Positions 56,152-64,000 of a DNA stretch of 64,000 nucleotides are shown one piece after another. Under the pieces are notes generated by a model. The model was not told the origin of the DNA. It ran no database searches and worked only from the letters and a program-made list of their open reading frames with translations. Both the position numbers and the translations under genes were made by a program. How positions within the stretch are numbered: the first letter of the stretch is position 1; every line of letters begins with the position of its first letter. The DNA lies in assembly GCA_964390805.1 (NCBI GenBank), contig CAYMKL010000014.1, forward strand, positions 1-64,000, in the 5' to 3' direction. Origin of the DNA: CAYMKL01 sp964390805. GTDB lineage: Bacteria > Chloroflexota > Anaerolineae > VGOG01.

Positions 56152-58312
56152 GCTCAAAGCAGTAGCCCAGGCCGGGTTCGGTCTGGATAAACTCCGGATG
56201 AGCCGGGTCCGGCTCGATCTTGCGGCGCAGGTTGTGGATGTGCGGCCAAAGGAGATGCACGTCCTCTTGCGCGGCGTCGCCCCATACCTCGCGTAAGAGC
56301 TCACGGTAGGTGACGATGCGGCCAGGTCGGTACACTAAGACCTTCAGGAGTTCAAACTCGGTCGGTGTGAGGCGCACCTCTTGACCGCTTAGCGTCACCC
56401 GTTGCCGGGCGAGGTCAACGAGCAAGGGACCAGCGATCAGACAGCGATCTGGTCCCGGTCCGGCCGGCGGCTGGGCTCGGCGGAGGCAAGCCCAAACTCG
56501 CGAGACCAGTTCCTCGGGGTCAGGCAACCCAGTCATGACGTCGTCCGCGCCAGCATCGAGGAGGCCGGCCGCCGCGTGGCGCGCTCTGACATCAGTGATG
56601 ACCAGAACGGGCACATCCGACAACTGGCGTACCTGGCGACACACCTCCTCGGCTGGACCGACCGGCCACTGCCCCTGCAACATCACCACGTCGGCTGGTC
56701 GCTCTGCCAGCCAGTCGTACACGTCGGCGCCGTCGGGCAGGCGGTGGACACGGAACTTGGCTTCTTCCAGCGTGTTCTGAACGAAGCGACCCACAGCCGC
56801 GTCGGTGCAGGCAACCAGTGCCAAGTTGCCGGGAGGGAGCAGCGCCGGTTGGTAATCCGCGATCCGCCTGACCAGACGCGGGCTGGCTATCAGGCGTCCC
56901 ATCGCCCAGCCCAGATAGCGCCCAAACCCTGCCAGGGCCTCCAGGTCAGCAGAACTGTACGGCGCAGCGCTGGTCTTAGTGCCCAGAGCCAGGACGCCGG
57001 TCAGTCGCGGGCCGTCTCGGAGCGGCACGTAGAGTAGCGGGAAGAATGGGAGTAGACCAGCCGCGTGCAGGTCGGCCGGCGCGTCGTTGGCGTGGCAGGG
57101 CGTAGTCAAGTCGGCCCAGTCACTGGAGGGGAATGGCGGGTCAGGTGACATCCAGCGCTCACCGCTCCGCAGCAAGAAATGGCCCTCGCGGATGACGGTC
57201 ACGGCGCTGTGGAGCAGCCCCATCTCGGCCAGGCAATCCGCCGTCCAGTCCAGTAGCTCCCCTACGTCGGCCAGCGACGGCAGGGCCTGGCTCAGTCGGA
57301 GGATCAATGCCTCCTGGCGCAGCGGTTGGGGGAACATCCAGCGCAACACCCGGCTGTGCAGAAGGGTGCCCAGCGGGTAGAGCAGAGCCGCCAGGGTCAG
57401 CACCAGCAGCCACTGGGCCTGCCGTTCCCAGGCGGCGCCGGCTGGCAGCCGCGAGCCGAGCCAGCTCAGGGCGGCCAGCCCAACGCCGTAGATGAGGGCG
57501 ATGGTCGCTGTCATCAGAGCGCTGGTCACGGTGCGGTGGATGACTACGTCAATGTCGAGGAGCCGATAGCGAAAGATGGCAACCAGGCAGGCAACGGGGA
57601 CAGCCAGCATAGGCAGGAGGGTGAGTTCCTCGGGCAGGAGCGGTACGCCTTCAAGGGCGCGGGGGATGGCCACCAGCACCAGATAGGGTGTCAGCCCGAC
57701 GCCCAGTCCCCAGAGGAGCCAGCGAAGCTGGTATCGCTCTGTCGGGCTCTGCGTGCGGCGATACTGATAGACGAAGGCGACGATGGCCAGGCTGCAGTAG
57801 ACGGCGATGAGGAAATGGGCCACCCGGTCGGCTGGATCGGGGCCCAGGGTCTCAAAGGCTACCAGGAAGGCCGCTGGGACGAGTGTGTGGAGGGCGACGG
57901 GGAACCAACGGTGGCGGAGGGCGAGGGCGGGGCGGGGGAAGCTGAGGGCAGTGTGCAAGGCCAAGCTGCCGGCCAGCCAGAAGGCGACGTCCTCGATCCG
58001 CCGGCCAACCTGCCACATCGGTGATCGGCGTGGCCAGAGGTCGAGGGCGGCTGTAGTCGCCAGCTCAGCGCTGATGACCAGGAAGGCCAGGAAAAACAAG
58101 CGCGGCGCCGGCTCGTCGAGCGGCCGCAGGGCCAGGACGAAGGCCAAGCCGAGGAAGGCCACCGCCGCCAATAGGTAGGGCCCCGTAGCGGCAATGGTTC
58201 TCAGGCTGAGTTGATAGGCCAGGCCCCCCAGCGCCAGAGTGGTGTAGCCAGCTACACCACCAAGAGCCATCCACGGCCATCTGGAAGCGGTTTGAGGTCG
58301 CAGCTTGTGCAT
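56141..58312 (-). CDS. membrane-tethered regulator: multi-TM / GAF / pseudo-receiver / OmpR winged helix
   Basis: 723 residues. About eight or nine N-terminal helices (residues 12-335; RYRLLDIDVVIHRTVTSAL is typical of bacterial sensor-kinase membrane domains) are followed by a GAF-like part (about 350-500). A receiver-like fold (about 515-620) comes next, in which the phosphate-accepting Asp is replaced (DVVMLQ) and the TK pair is missing (TGLPDPEE). A complete OmpR/PhoB winged helix ends it (RLTPTEFELLKVLVYRPG, then HNLRRKIEPDP). No kinase domain is present. So it looks like a one-component sensor that binds DNA while in the membrane. Next to the envelope operon at 56001, its likely target. 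Confidence 0.8.
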   Translation of the reverse strand: MHKLRPQTASRWPWMALGGVAGYTTLALGGLAYQLSLRTIAATGPYLLAAVAFLGLAFVLALRPLDEPAPRLFFLAFLVISAELATTAALDLWPRRSPMWQVGRRIEDVAFWLAGSLALHTALSFPRPALALRHRWFPVALHTLVPAAFLVAFETLGPDPADRVAHFLIAVYCSLAIVAFVYQYRRTQSPTERYQLRWLLWGLGVGLTPYLVLVAIPRALEGVPLLPEELTLLPMLAVPVACLVAIFRYRLLDIDVVIHRTVTSALMTATIALIYGVGLAALSWLGSRLPAGAAWERQAQWLLVLTLAALLYPLGTLLHSRVLRWMFPQPLRQEALILRLSQALPSLADVGELLDWTADCLAEMGLLHSAVTVIREGHFLLRSGERWMSPDPPFPSSDWADLTTPCHANDAPADLHAAGLLPFFPLLYVPLRDGPRLTGVLALGTKTSAAPYSSADLEALAGFGRYLGWAMGRLIASPRLVRRIADYQPALLPPGNLALVACTDAAVGRFVQNTLEEAKFRVHRLPDGADVYDWLAERPADVVMLQGQWPVGPAEEVCRQVRQLSDVPVLVITDVRARHAAAGLLDAGADDVMTGLPDPEELVSRVWACLRRAQPPAGPGPDRCLIAGPLLVDLARQRVTLSGQEVRLTPTEFELLKVLVYRPGRIVTYRELLREVWGDAAQEDVHLLWPHIHNLRRKIEPDPAHPEFIQTEPGLGYCFERRQ

Positions 58313-58437
58313 GGCTCACGTTCCCGTCAAGCATGTACCAAACTCGCGCACATTGCTCCTCAACGAGGGCTACTGGTGGGGGAGGCTGTCACTCCCGTAG
58401 CGAGTGTTGCCAGGCGGCCACAACTGCCCAAGTTGGA

Positions 58438-59094
58438 TCAGTCATCACTAGCTCTGAGCAGGGCCAGATGCTGCAGCGCGATGATGGTCTTGGCATCGCA
58501 GATCTCGCCGCTTGCTATCATATCCATAGCCTCATCGAAGGGAACCTCCACGACTTGAGTGTCCTCCCCCTCTGTCACGACGCCGCCGCCTTTGCCAATG
58601 CGTTGGCCATGATCCACCTCGCCCAGGAACAGATGAACACCCTCCGAGGTGCCGCCGGGGCTGGGATAGATGGTGGCGATGAGTTGCAGTTCACCCTTGA
58701 CCTCGTAGCCGGCTTCCTCCAGCAGTTCCTTGTTGGCCACTTCCTTGACGGTCCGGCCCTCATCCACAACACCGGCCACAATCTCCAGAAGCCAAGCCCC
58801 TCTGGCACCATCACCCTCACGCTCATGGGGGGCAAGCCGGGCGTAGATGGGGTAGCGAAATTGGCGGACCAGGATCACAGCATCGTCCTGGGGATTATAC
58901 AGCAGCACGCCCACGGAGTCACCGCGCTCGAAGTTGATGCGGGTGACAGGCTCACTCATCCGGCCGTCGAAGCGGCGATACTGGAGCGTGGCGCGGATAA
59001 CTCGAAATAACTTGCCGAACGAGTAGTCCTCGACCTGGTCAAGGATCTTCACCCTCAGACTGGCATCATCTGGTCGAGGTGAATCTGAGAACAT
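58438..59094 (-). CDS. NUDIX hydrolase (ADP-ribose / GDP-mannose pyrophosphatase-like)
   Basis: 218 residues. Nudix region GVVDEGRTVKEVANKELLEE then AGYEV, with the catalytic KELLEEAG end intact; the first consensus Glu is Arg here and the consensus Arg is Lys, as in some YffH/AdpP relatives. The preceding RGDSVGVLLYNPQDDAVILV and RQFRYPIY are typical of that group, which splits ADP-ribose or sugar nucleotides. GAGGAA precedes ATG 59094. It lies in the same orientation as its neighbours but has no obvious role in their pathway. Confidence 0.88.
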   Translation of the reverse strand: MFSDSPRPDDASLRVKILDQVEDYSFGKLFRVIRATLQYRRFDGRMSEPVTRINFERGDSVGVLLYNPQDDAVILVRQFRYPIYARLAPHEREGDGARGAWLLEIVAGVVDEGRTVKEVANKELLEEAGYEVKGELQLIATIYPSPGGTSEGVHLFLGEVDHGQRIGKGGGVVTEGEDTQVVEVPFDEAMDMIASGEICDAKTIIALQHLALLRASDD

Positions 59095-59114
59095 AGGCGT
59101 TTCCTCTTCTCTTT

Positions 59115-59753
59115 CTACAGCGCATCATCAACCCACGTGATCTTTGCATCAGGCAGATTCTTCGCCCGCCAGGAAAGACACCGCTCGGCCAGCCGGCGGG
59201 CATGCTCGTAATAGTCGGGCTCGTTTCGACGGCGACTCTCGTAATCCACATACGGTTCTAGTTTGACCCAGGCTTTGACAATCATTGGGTTCATCCACGG
59301 CATAATCATCTCTTCGGGGATCCAGCCGGCCTGGGTAAGGAACGCTACCCGGTCCAGCGAGTTCAAGGTCCGCTTCACAAACGCCTGCCCCTCCGGCGTC
59401 AGAGAGCGTATGCCTTCTTGGGCATCATCTGGCAGGTCTTGGAAGATCCAGCGCCGGGCTTCGATGTTCTCGGGCGAGTTCAACTCATTGAACAGCCGAT
59501 CAGCCACCTCCATATATCGGCTGCTGGCAACCTCAGACAATTCACGGTAGGCGACGAAGCCGGCACCGAGTACGCCTGCTGCGGCCACAGCCGTTGATAG
59601 CGCCTCGGTCATCGCCCAGAAGTCGACTGAGATCCCCACACTTCGTAAGAAAACCCACAGCGAGAACAAACCAAGAAGCCAGAAAAAAAAGCCAATCACT
59701 GTGCTCGCAACAATGACGATCAGCGTCAAGCGTCCTGACCAGTTAGCGCTCAT
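59115..59753 (-). CDS. membrane protein of unknown function (DUF4760-like)
   Basis: 212 residues. ATG 59753 is preferred because GAGGAGGA lies 7 nt upstream. Two hydrophobic helices (about 10-40 and 55-80) are followed by a soluble helical domain with EVADRLFNELNSPEN, DRVAFLTQAGWIPEEMIMPW and EPYVDYESRRR, a pattern seen in small membrane proteins of the DUF4760 type. No catalytic motif is recognised. It is likely co-transcribed with the NUDIX gene (20-nt gap). Confidence 0.7.
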   Translation of the reverse strand: MSANWSGRLTLIVIVASTVIGFFFWLLGLFSLWVFLRSVGISVDFWAMTEALSTAVAAAGVLGAGFVAYRELSEVASSRYMEVADRLFNELNSPENIEARRWIFQDLPDDAQEGIRSLTPEGQAFVKRTLNSLDRVAFLTQAGWIPEEMIMPWMNPMIVKAWVKLEPYVDYESRRRNEPDYYEHARRLAERCLSWRAKNLPDAKITWVDDAL

Positions 59754-59777
59754 TGATTGAGTCCTCCTCGTTGGGCA

Positions 59778-59810
59778 GGTAGCAAGCGAGGACAAGCCTC
59801 GCCCGCTACC
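59778..59810. repeat. 12-bp stem hairpin with a 2x2 internal loop
   Basis: GGTAGC AA GCGAGG, loop ACAAG, CCTCGC CC GCTACC. Perfectly symmetrical. Possibly a terminator for the unit to its right or another dispersed element; no T-tract follows. Confidence 0.5.
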
Positions 59811-59890
59811 AGAAAACCATGCGCAGTAGGGCCACTTTCACAATCGTCACCTTGAGTGAGAAGAAGCCACCTCGGACAGGGTGGAGAACA
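59806..59890 (-). pseudogene. degenerate fragment related to the membrane protein at 60054
   Basis: The minus strand reads PVRGGFFSLKVTI and stops at 59806-59808. The intact neighbour has IRGGFFSTEATI, and about 30 of 36 bases match. It looks like the remains of a duplicated copy. Confidence 0.4.
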
Positions 59891-59895
59891 CGGAT

Positions 59896-59918
59896 CCCTT
59901 CGACAAGCTCAGGACAAG
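59896..59918 (+). repeat. palindromic element, family 1 (intergenic copy)
   Basis: CCCTTCGACAAGCTCAGGAC then AAG. It lies inside the loop of an 11-bp inverted repeat (59885-59986), the only clear family 1 copy outside a gene in this window. Confidence 0.75.
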
Positions 59919-60053
59919 TGGCGGGATTAACGGATCAGATAATTGCTACTGAAGAGCAATCCGCAAATCCTGCGCATCCGTGTTCTAAACCCGCGACAGC
60001 CTCAGCAGACCTCGCATTAACCGCCCGAAGTGCCCCACTCTTCGTCCCCCTCT

Positions 60054-60665
60054 TTACTGTGTTGCGGGGTCTTTCCCTGGCTCTGGCTTGGACAGCAGAG
60101 TTTCAGCCACTTGTTTGAGCTTCAGCACCGCCTGCTCTGAGAACATGCCCACCAGGGCACCCAGCCCCGCGAAGCCAAAGGGACTGGTTTGCTCGATCGT
60201 CGCCTCGGTTGAGAAGAACCCACCTCGGATGACGAAATAGAAAACAAGCCCCAGGGTTGAGCCGACGAAGGGCAACAGGATGTACATCACCAACCAGCTA
60301 AACACCAGTTCCCGGTTGCCAATATACCGGTAGAGCGACCGAAGCGCATGCACCATGCTGCCCAGGGCGCCAGCCATCGCCACGATGAAGATCAAGCGCA
60401 CCTCATCCGAAACTGAAAGCGTACAGAAGAGGAAGATTACTGTCGAGAAAGTCGGAGCCGACCCCTCGACTGGAGGTGTGGGAGGCCAGAACTGCACCAG
60501 GCCGTACAGCAGCAGCATGGAAGCCAGGATGAGATAGGCTGTGATCAAGACAATCCCAACGGGGGGTACGAGGCTTGCTCCCACGCCAGTACGCCTCGAC
60601 TTAACGGTTTCTTTTACCTCTTCTTTCACCTCTGCTTCTGTCGCCGTGTTAAGTTCCTCAGTCAT
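60054..60665 (-). CDS. four-helix membrane protein of unknown function
   Basis: 203 residues; AAAGGAG lies 8 nt ahead of ATG 60665. A charged N-terminus (EAEVKEEVKETVKSR) is followed by helices at about 35-60, 75-100, 125-150 and 165-185, with SMVHALRSLYRYIGNREL between helices 2 and 3. No family recognised beyond a possible transporter-like or holin-like membrane protein. It follows the GT39-like gene by about 80 nt and is probably in its operon. Confidence 0.7.
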   Translation of the reverse strand: MTEELNTATEAEVKEEVKETVKSRRTGVGASLVPPVGIVLITAYLILASMLLLYGLVQFWPPTPPVEGSAPTFSTVIFLFCTLSVSDEVRLIFIVAMAGALGSMVHALRSLYRYIGNRELVFSWLVMYILLPFVGSTLGLVFYFVIRGGFFSTEATIEQTSPFGFAGLGALVGMFSEQAVLKLKQVAETLLSKPEPGKDPATQ

Positions 60666-60746
60666 TTTTCTTTCTCCTTTCGTTGTTGTTGGTGTGGGGG
60701 CGCCAACCCGCCACGAACGGTGGAGCCAGAATGTTTAGTTCATATT

Positions 60747-62597
60747 CTACTCCTTTGCCTGCAGCGGCTCTTGCTTCACCCACAGGATCAAGTTATCGGT
60801 TTGCACCGGCGTTGAGGCTCGGCGGTAGAACAGCCAACGCATCAGGTTGGACCCTGAGAGGCCCTGGGGATTCCAAGAGGACGCCAGCGCAAAATCCTGC
60901 CCGCTGTACTGGGCCCCCAGGGTCGGTTCCTGCTGGCCAGCCGGAGCGATGACCACCGGAGTATCTATGGAAGAGCTGAGCTGGGCGACGAAACTGACGT
61001 TTTCGAAATCGCGCAGGTACCAGGCCAAAGCAGGCCCCGCGCCCTGATGCACCGTCATAGGAATAGCACTGGGCTTGCCTTCTCTGCTGGACACAACTTC
61101 CAGGGTCTCCAGCAAATCGAAGATGCCACGGGAGGTTGGAGAAGCAACCATGATCTCGCGGGGGTCACTGACCCGCCGATAGTTCAAGTAACAACTGACG
61201 CTCACGGTCAGGGTAATCAGAACGAGCAACAAGACCAGCCCTCCCGCCCGCAAGGCTGGCCTTGGGCCGAAGGAGATCCAACTAAGAACGAGCAAGCCCA
61301 GCAAAACGAAACCGCCAGCCAGAGCCAGATACAGATAATCGCGACGGCCGGAAGTAACATGAGCCCCCAACTGCAGACCCAGATGCACGACGACAGCGCA
61401 CGCCACCGCCGCGAACAAACCTTCCTGCACCCAGGAAGCTTTCGCCGCCAGCTCTTCGAGCAGACGACCGATGAACGCGCCCGCCAGCAAAGCCAATGGC
61501 AACACAATCAGCAAGACATCGCCCGGCCCCCGTCCGCCAGCCACGACGTAGATCAATAACGCCATCGCCGACCAATAGGCCAGGAAAAGGGAGAAGAGAT
61601 CGCGTCGCCTCAGCAGATAGACCACCGCCGCCAGGCCGAAGACGAGGATCAGCGGCTCGTAGATGAGCAGCAACTGGAGATGGTAGTACCACGGCTGCCC
61701 TGTCCTGAGCGTCGCTCCGCTTACGGTCGAAGGGCCCCCAACCTGCGGTTGGAAAGCGGACAGCCAACCAGAGAACAGGTCTATGCCGTCCTGCAAGCCC
61801 GACAGGTGAAGCAAGAAGCCGGTGCAAACCAGTACGAAGATAAGGATGAGCCAGGCTGCGCAATCCCTCAGCAAGCCTGCTTGCCATAGGCCGTTTTGCC
61901 CACGCGCTGCCTGCCAGGCGGCGGAAAACCTCGCGTCGGAAATCCGCTGCCAGTACTCGCTGGAACCTGAGAATCTGTTGGCCAGAGCGAGCACCAGCCC
62001 GAAGGTGACGACGGTGAAGAGAAAGGTGTAGGTCCCTGCGCCCGCGCTCAAGGCCAGGCCCAGGGCCGCTGTCACCAGGTATAGATACTTCGACTGTCTC
62101 TGATCGAGGTAGCCGAACAGCCCCCAGGTCATGGCCAGAGCGCAGGCCGCGACGATGACCTCTCCCCCCAGATAACGGGAGAAGAAGAGGACCGAGGGTG
62201 AGAGCGCCAGGAGGAGCGAGGCCGCCAGAGCGCCCATCCGCCCCAGGCGTTGGCGCAGGAAGTAAGGCCCAATCGCCAGCAACGCTCCGCCGAGGGCCGG
62301 CACCAGCCGGGCCAGAAAGTCGTTGGCCCCGAACAGAGCAAAGAGGAACATGTTGCTGGTGAAGAGGATAGGGCTGGATTGTGCCAGGGCCGAATCCTGG
62401 GGCAATCCTTGCGCCGAACGCCAGGCCGCCAATGCCTGGGCCGCTTCGCCCGCTTGCATGGGCCGACCGTCCAGCTTGTAGAGCCGCAGGCCCACTGCAA
62501 TCAGAGCGACGATGAAATAGAGCGCCAACTCCACCGTCAGTGACGACGGCTTGGCAGTTTGTCTCGTTCGTTCTCTAGTACGTTTCGCTACAGTCAT
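60747..62597 (-). CDS. GT39-like membrane protein (TIGR03663 type)
   Basis: 616 residues, mostly membrane helices. The loop after the first helix, RLYKLDGRPMQAGEAAQALAA, matches the GT39/TIGR03663 pattern but with Gly-Glu where catalytic enzymes have Asp-Glu, and LGRMGALAASLLLALSPS follows. The gene at 787 is the closest in the window. Proteins of this family travel with DUF2298 proteins in Chloroflexi and archaea, as here. It may be a polyprenyl-sugar transferase or flippase-associated factor. A long family 1 variant (61698-61734) sits in frame as STVSGATLRTGQ. Confidence 0.8.
   Translation of the reverse strand: MTVAKRTRERTRQTAKPSSLTVELALYFIVALIAVGLRLYKLDGRPMQAGEAAQALAAWRSAQGLPQDSALAQSSPILFTSNMFLFALFGANDFLARLVPALGGALLAIGPYFLRQRLGRMGALAASLLLALSPSVLFFSRYLGGEVIVAACALAMTWGLFGYLDQRQSKYLYLVTAALGLALSAGAGTYTFLFTVVTFGLVLALANRFSGSSEYWQRISDARFSAAWQAARGQNGLWQAGLLRDCAAWLILIFVLVCTGFLLHLSGLQDGIDLFSGWLSAFQPQVGGPSTVSGATLRTGQPWYYHLQLLLIYEPLILVFGLAAVVYLLRRRDLFSLFLAYWSAMALLIYVVAGGRGPGDVLLIVLPLALLAGAFIGRLLEELAAKASWVQEGLFAAVACAVVVHLGLQLGAHVTSGRRDYLYLALAGGFVLLGLLVLSWISFGPRPALRAGGLVLLLVLITLTVSVSCYLNYRRVSDPREIMVASPTSRGIFDLLETLEVVSSREGKPSAIPMTVHQGAGPALAWYLRDFENVSFVAQLSSSIDTPVVIAPAGQQEPTLGAQYSGQDFALASSWNPQGLSGSNLMRWLFYRRASTPVQTDNLILWVKQEPLQAKE
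61698..61734 (-). repeat. palindromic element, family 1, long variant
   Basis: Same extended form as at 4157-4192 (GCGGAGCGACG centre), on the other strand, in frame. Confidence 0.7.
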
Positions 62598-62599
62598 CC

Positions 62600-62664
62600 C
62601 CTCATTCCTTCCTTAGGCCCCGCTACTCGTTGCCTCGTTCCTCATTGCCTCGTCCCTCATCCCC
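62600..62664 (-). repeat. heptad array between the DUF2298 and GT39-like genes
   Basis: Minus strand GATGAGG GACGAGG CAATGAG GAACGAG units in 7-bp register, starting at the DUF2298 gene's stop. No inverse arm. Its purine-rich end (AAGGAAGGAATGAGGGG) serves as the ribosome site region of the next gene. Confidence 0.6.
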
Positions 62665-64000
62665 TACGGCCGCCGTTCATAGATGACCACGTTCCCCTGC
62701 TGGAACGCCACATCCATGAAGCGCTCGAACTTGGCCAGGGCGGCCGGGCTATACTTGCCTCGCTCCAGGGAGCCCACGTAGACATAGGTTATATCATACT
62801 TTTCCAATAGCGTCAAGACGTGCTGGGTATCCAGGCTGTTGTAGATAGCATTTATGTCAGGCTCGCGGCGGCCCGGCTCCTCATAGCTTCCTCGCCACTG
62901 TAACTCGTGGCCGCCCCAACCCAGCAGCGTGGGCAGCCCCGTGCGGCTGGATACGCGCGCGTACTCGGTGAAGGAGCCGCCCGTGACCTCCAAAATGACC
63001 GACGTGTCCAGCACGTGTTGGTTGAGCCACTCGACGGCGGCGTACTCGTCGGGGGAATATTGGCGCACGTAGGCCAGGCCGTCCAAGGTTGGTTGGTGGG
63101 CAAAGCCGCCGGCCTTGTCGAATCCCGCAGCCAGCGGGTAGACCATGCCCATGGCGAAAAGCACCGCGAAGCCCGCCAGGAACAATAGCCGCCCCAATCC
63201 CCCCGCCCTTTCGATGATGTAGTACACGCCATAGGCACTGGCCAGGGCCAGCAGCACCCAGGCCTGATAGTAGAACTTGAACACGGTGTTCATGCGAGTG
63301 CCGAAGGTATCCCGCAAGTACACGAACTCTACGCCGAGGGTAAGCACCAGGCCAGTGAAAATTATGAGCATCACGAACAGCGTGCTCGGCTCGGCAATTC
63401 TCCCCGCGTCCAAAGCTGCTCTAAGGGGATTGTGTGCAACCGCGGTTGCCTCCCGCTTTTGGCCTGGATCCGGCGCTTGTCTTGAACTCTGTCGAAGGGA
63501 TCCAGGCTGAGCAGAATTCGATCCGCTGATTCGCAATCCTCCCCACAGCAAAGCAACAATCCAGGCGATCAGCAGGGCCAGGAAGAGCCAGGTGCAGGGG
63601 TTGCCAAGCCGGACGGTGATGAACATCTTGAACAACGAGGGCAAATCGGCCCCGCCGATCTGCTGGCGGATCCTCTCGTTCTCCAGAATGCTTCGCAGAA
63701 AGGCCTGCCCCGGGGCGGTGAGCATGAGCAGAGTGATTGAGCCCAGGACGGCCAGAGGTGGCAGAAGAATGGTCCAAAACAGAGCGTTCAAGCCGCTACT
63801 CACCAGCCTCTTGCTCTCAACCTCAGCCCTCAACCGTCTCGTCACCAGCGCTCCGAAAGCGATGATCACAAACAAGAACGGCCCGAAGAAGATCAGGTAC
63901 TGGTGCAACCTGGTGGGATTGAAAACGTGGGGTAGGATACCCCCGGCCTGTGACTGGAAGCCAACGTAGAAGGGCAGATAGAGAACACCCCCCAGAAGTC
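62664..64000 (-). CDS. DUF2298 (Chlor_Arch_YYY) membrane protein, 5' end outside window
   Basis: The frame is open to the window's right edge (GGILPHVFNPTRLHQYLIFF and upstream), so TTG 63908 is not the start. It has several membrane helices and a C-terminal soluble part: VEFVYLRDTFGTRMNTVFKF, YSPDEYAAVEWLNQHV and GLPTLLGWGGHELQWRG are hallmark DUF2298 motifs. Probably a lipid-linked-sugar-handling membrane protein paired with the GT39-like gene downstream. A family 1 element is inserted in frame at 63476-63503. Confidence 0.85.
   Translation of the reverse strand, partial: LLGGVLYLPFYVGFQSQAGGILPHVFNPTRLHQYLIFFGPFLFVIIAFGALVTRRLRAEVESKRLVSSGLNALFWTILLPPLAVLGSITLLMLTAPGQAFLRSILENERIRQQIGGADLPSLFKMFITVRLGNPCTWLFLALLIAWIVALLWGGLRISGSNSAQPGSLRQSSRQAPDPGQKREATAVAHNPLRAALDAGRIAEPSTLFVMLIIFTGLVLTLGVEFVYLRDTFGTRMNTVFKFYYQAWVLLALASAYGVYYIIERAGGLGRLLFLAGFAVLFAMGMVYPLAAGFDKAGGFAHQPTLDGLAYVRQYSPDEYAAVEWLNQHVLDTSVILEVTGGSFTEYARVSSRTGLPTLLGWGGHELQWRGSYEEPGRREPDINAIYNSLDTQHVLTLLEKYDITYVYVGSLERGKYSPAALAKFERFMDVAFQQGNVVIYERRP
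63476..63503 (-). repeat. palindromic element, family 1, diverged
   Basis: CTTGTCTTGAACTCTGTCGA then AGGGATCC. Read in frame as GSLRQSSRQ in a cytoplasmic-looking linker of the DUF2298 protein. Confidence 0.6.

Larger units (their letters stand above)
59754..60053. other. gap with a hairpin, a gene fragment and a nested repeat
   Basis: The 300 bp hold four items: hairpin 59778-59810; a degenerate fragment resembling the next gene (59806-59890); an 11-bp inverted repeat AGAACACGGAT (59885-59895) / ATCCGTGTTCT (59976-59986); and a family 1 element inside that inverted repeat. No complete gene is seen. Confidence 0.6.

Noticed and set aside
4093..63503. Family 1 palindromes as transcription terminators
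   Set aside because: Thirteen of 14 copies are inside coding regions and none has a T-tract.

Overview
The window looks like a piece of a high-GC, anaerobic, uncultivated Chloroflexota genome (Anaerolineae-like by feel). Three things support this: GT39-type membrane glycosyltransferases of the kind shared by Chloroflexi and archaea, with a DUF2298 (Chlor_Arch_YYY) partner at the right edge; very large secreted multidomain proteins, one ending in a LPLVL-type C-terminus; and ferredoxin-linked 2-oxoacid/heterodisulfide-reductase metabolism. No rRNA, tRNA, CRISPR array or transposase was seen. The assignment is inference, not a phylogenetic result.

Layout. 1-652: end of an ABC exporter. 787-13721 (+): four GT39-like membrane glycosyltransferases carrying external PA14 and/or NHL beta-propeller domains; the third has an in-frame TAG between its PA14 domain and an NHL tail. 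13811-18961 (+): sucC, then the 5-oxoprolinase genes pxpA-pxpB-pxpC with a RelBE-like toxin-antitoxin pair wedged between pxpA and pxpB, then sucD. 19123-31343 (+): 2-oxoglutarate:ferredoxin oxidoreductase (korDABC), an HdrA-like/GltD-like flavoprotein, an MvhD-like protein, an HdrC-HdrB fusion, a nucleotide-sugar dehydrogenase and a large HdrA-MvhD fusion. That last gene has an in-frame UGA exactly where HdrA has its cysteine, with a SECIS-like hairpin downstream, so I call it a selenoprotein. Together these blocks make a plausible route 5-oxoproline -> glutamate -> 2-oxoglutarate -> succinyl-CoA -> succinate, with ferredoxin electrons passed to Hdr-type flavoproteins. A bidirectional terminator (31377-31411) separates this from the leftward genes.

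31463-64000 (-): reading leftwards from the right edge, a DUF2298 protein, a GT39-like protein, two small membrane proteins of unknown function, a NUDIX hydrolase, a membrane-tethered GAF/pseudo-receiver/winged-helix regulator, a small membrane protein with a ubiquitin-like C-terminal domain, and two giant exported proteins (4255 and 3645 aa) with TSP3, FG-GAP, Kelch, Ig-like and DUF11-like parts.

The strongest unexplained signal is repeat structure. (i) Arrays of heptanucleotide repeats, many folding back as hairpins, lie at the 3' ends of a long series of genes, often supplying the last residues and the stop codon. (ii) A palindromic element of about 20 bp (core CCTTCGACAAGCTCAGGACA) occurs in 14 copies, 13 of them in frame inside genes. 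(iii) A C-run/G-run palindrome occurs six times, all inside genes. These families are nested in each other (e.g. 26808-26887), which shows insertion in steps. One heptad hairpin carries the truncated end of a four-helix-bundle (23S rRNA IVP-type) gene in its loop. The ubiquitin-like protein, the selenoprotein HdrA and this nested repeat system are the items most worth checking.
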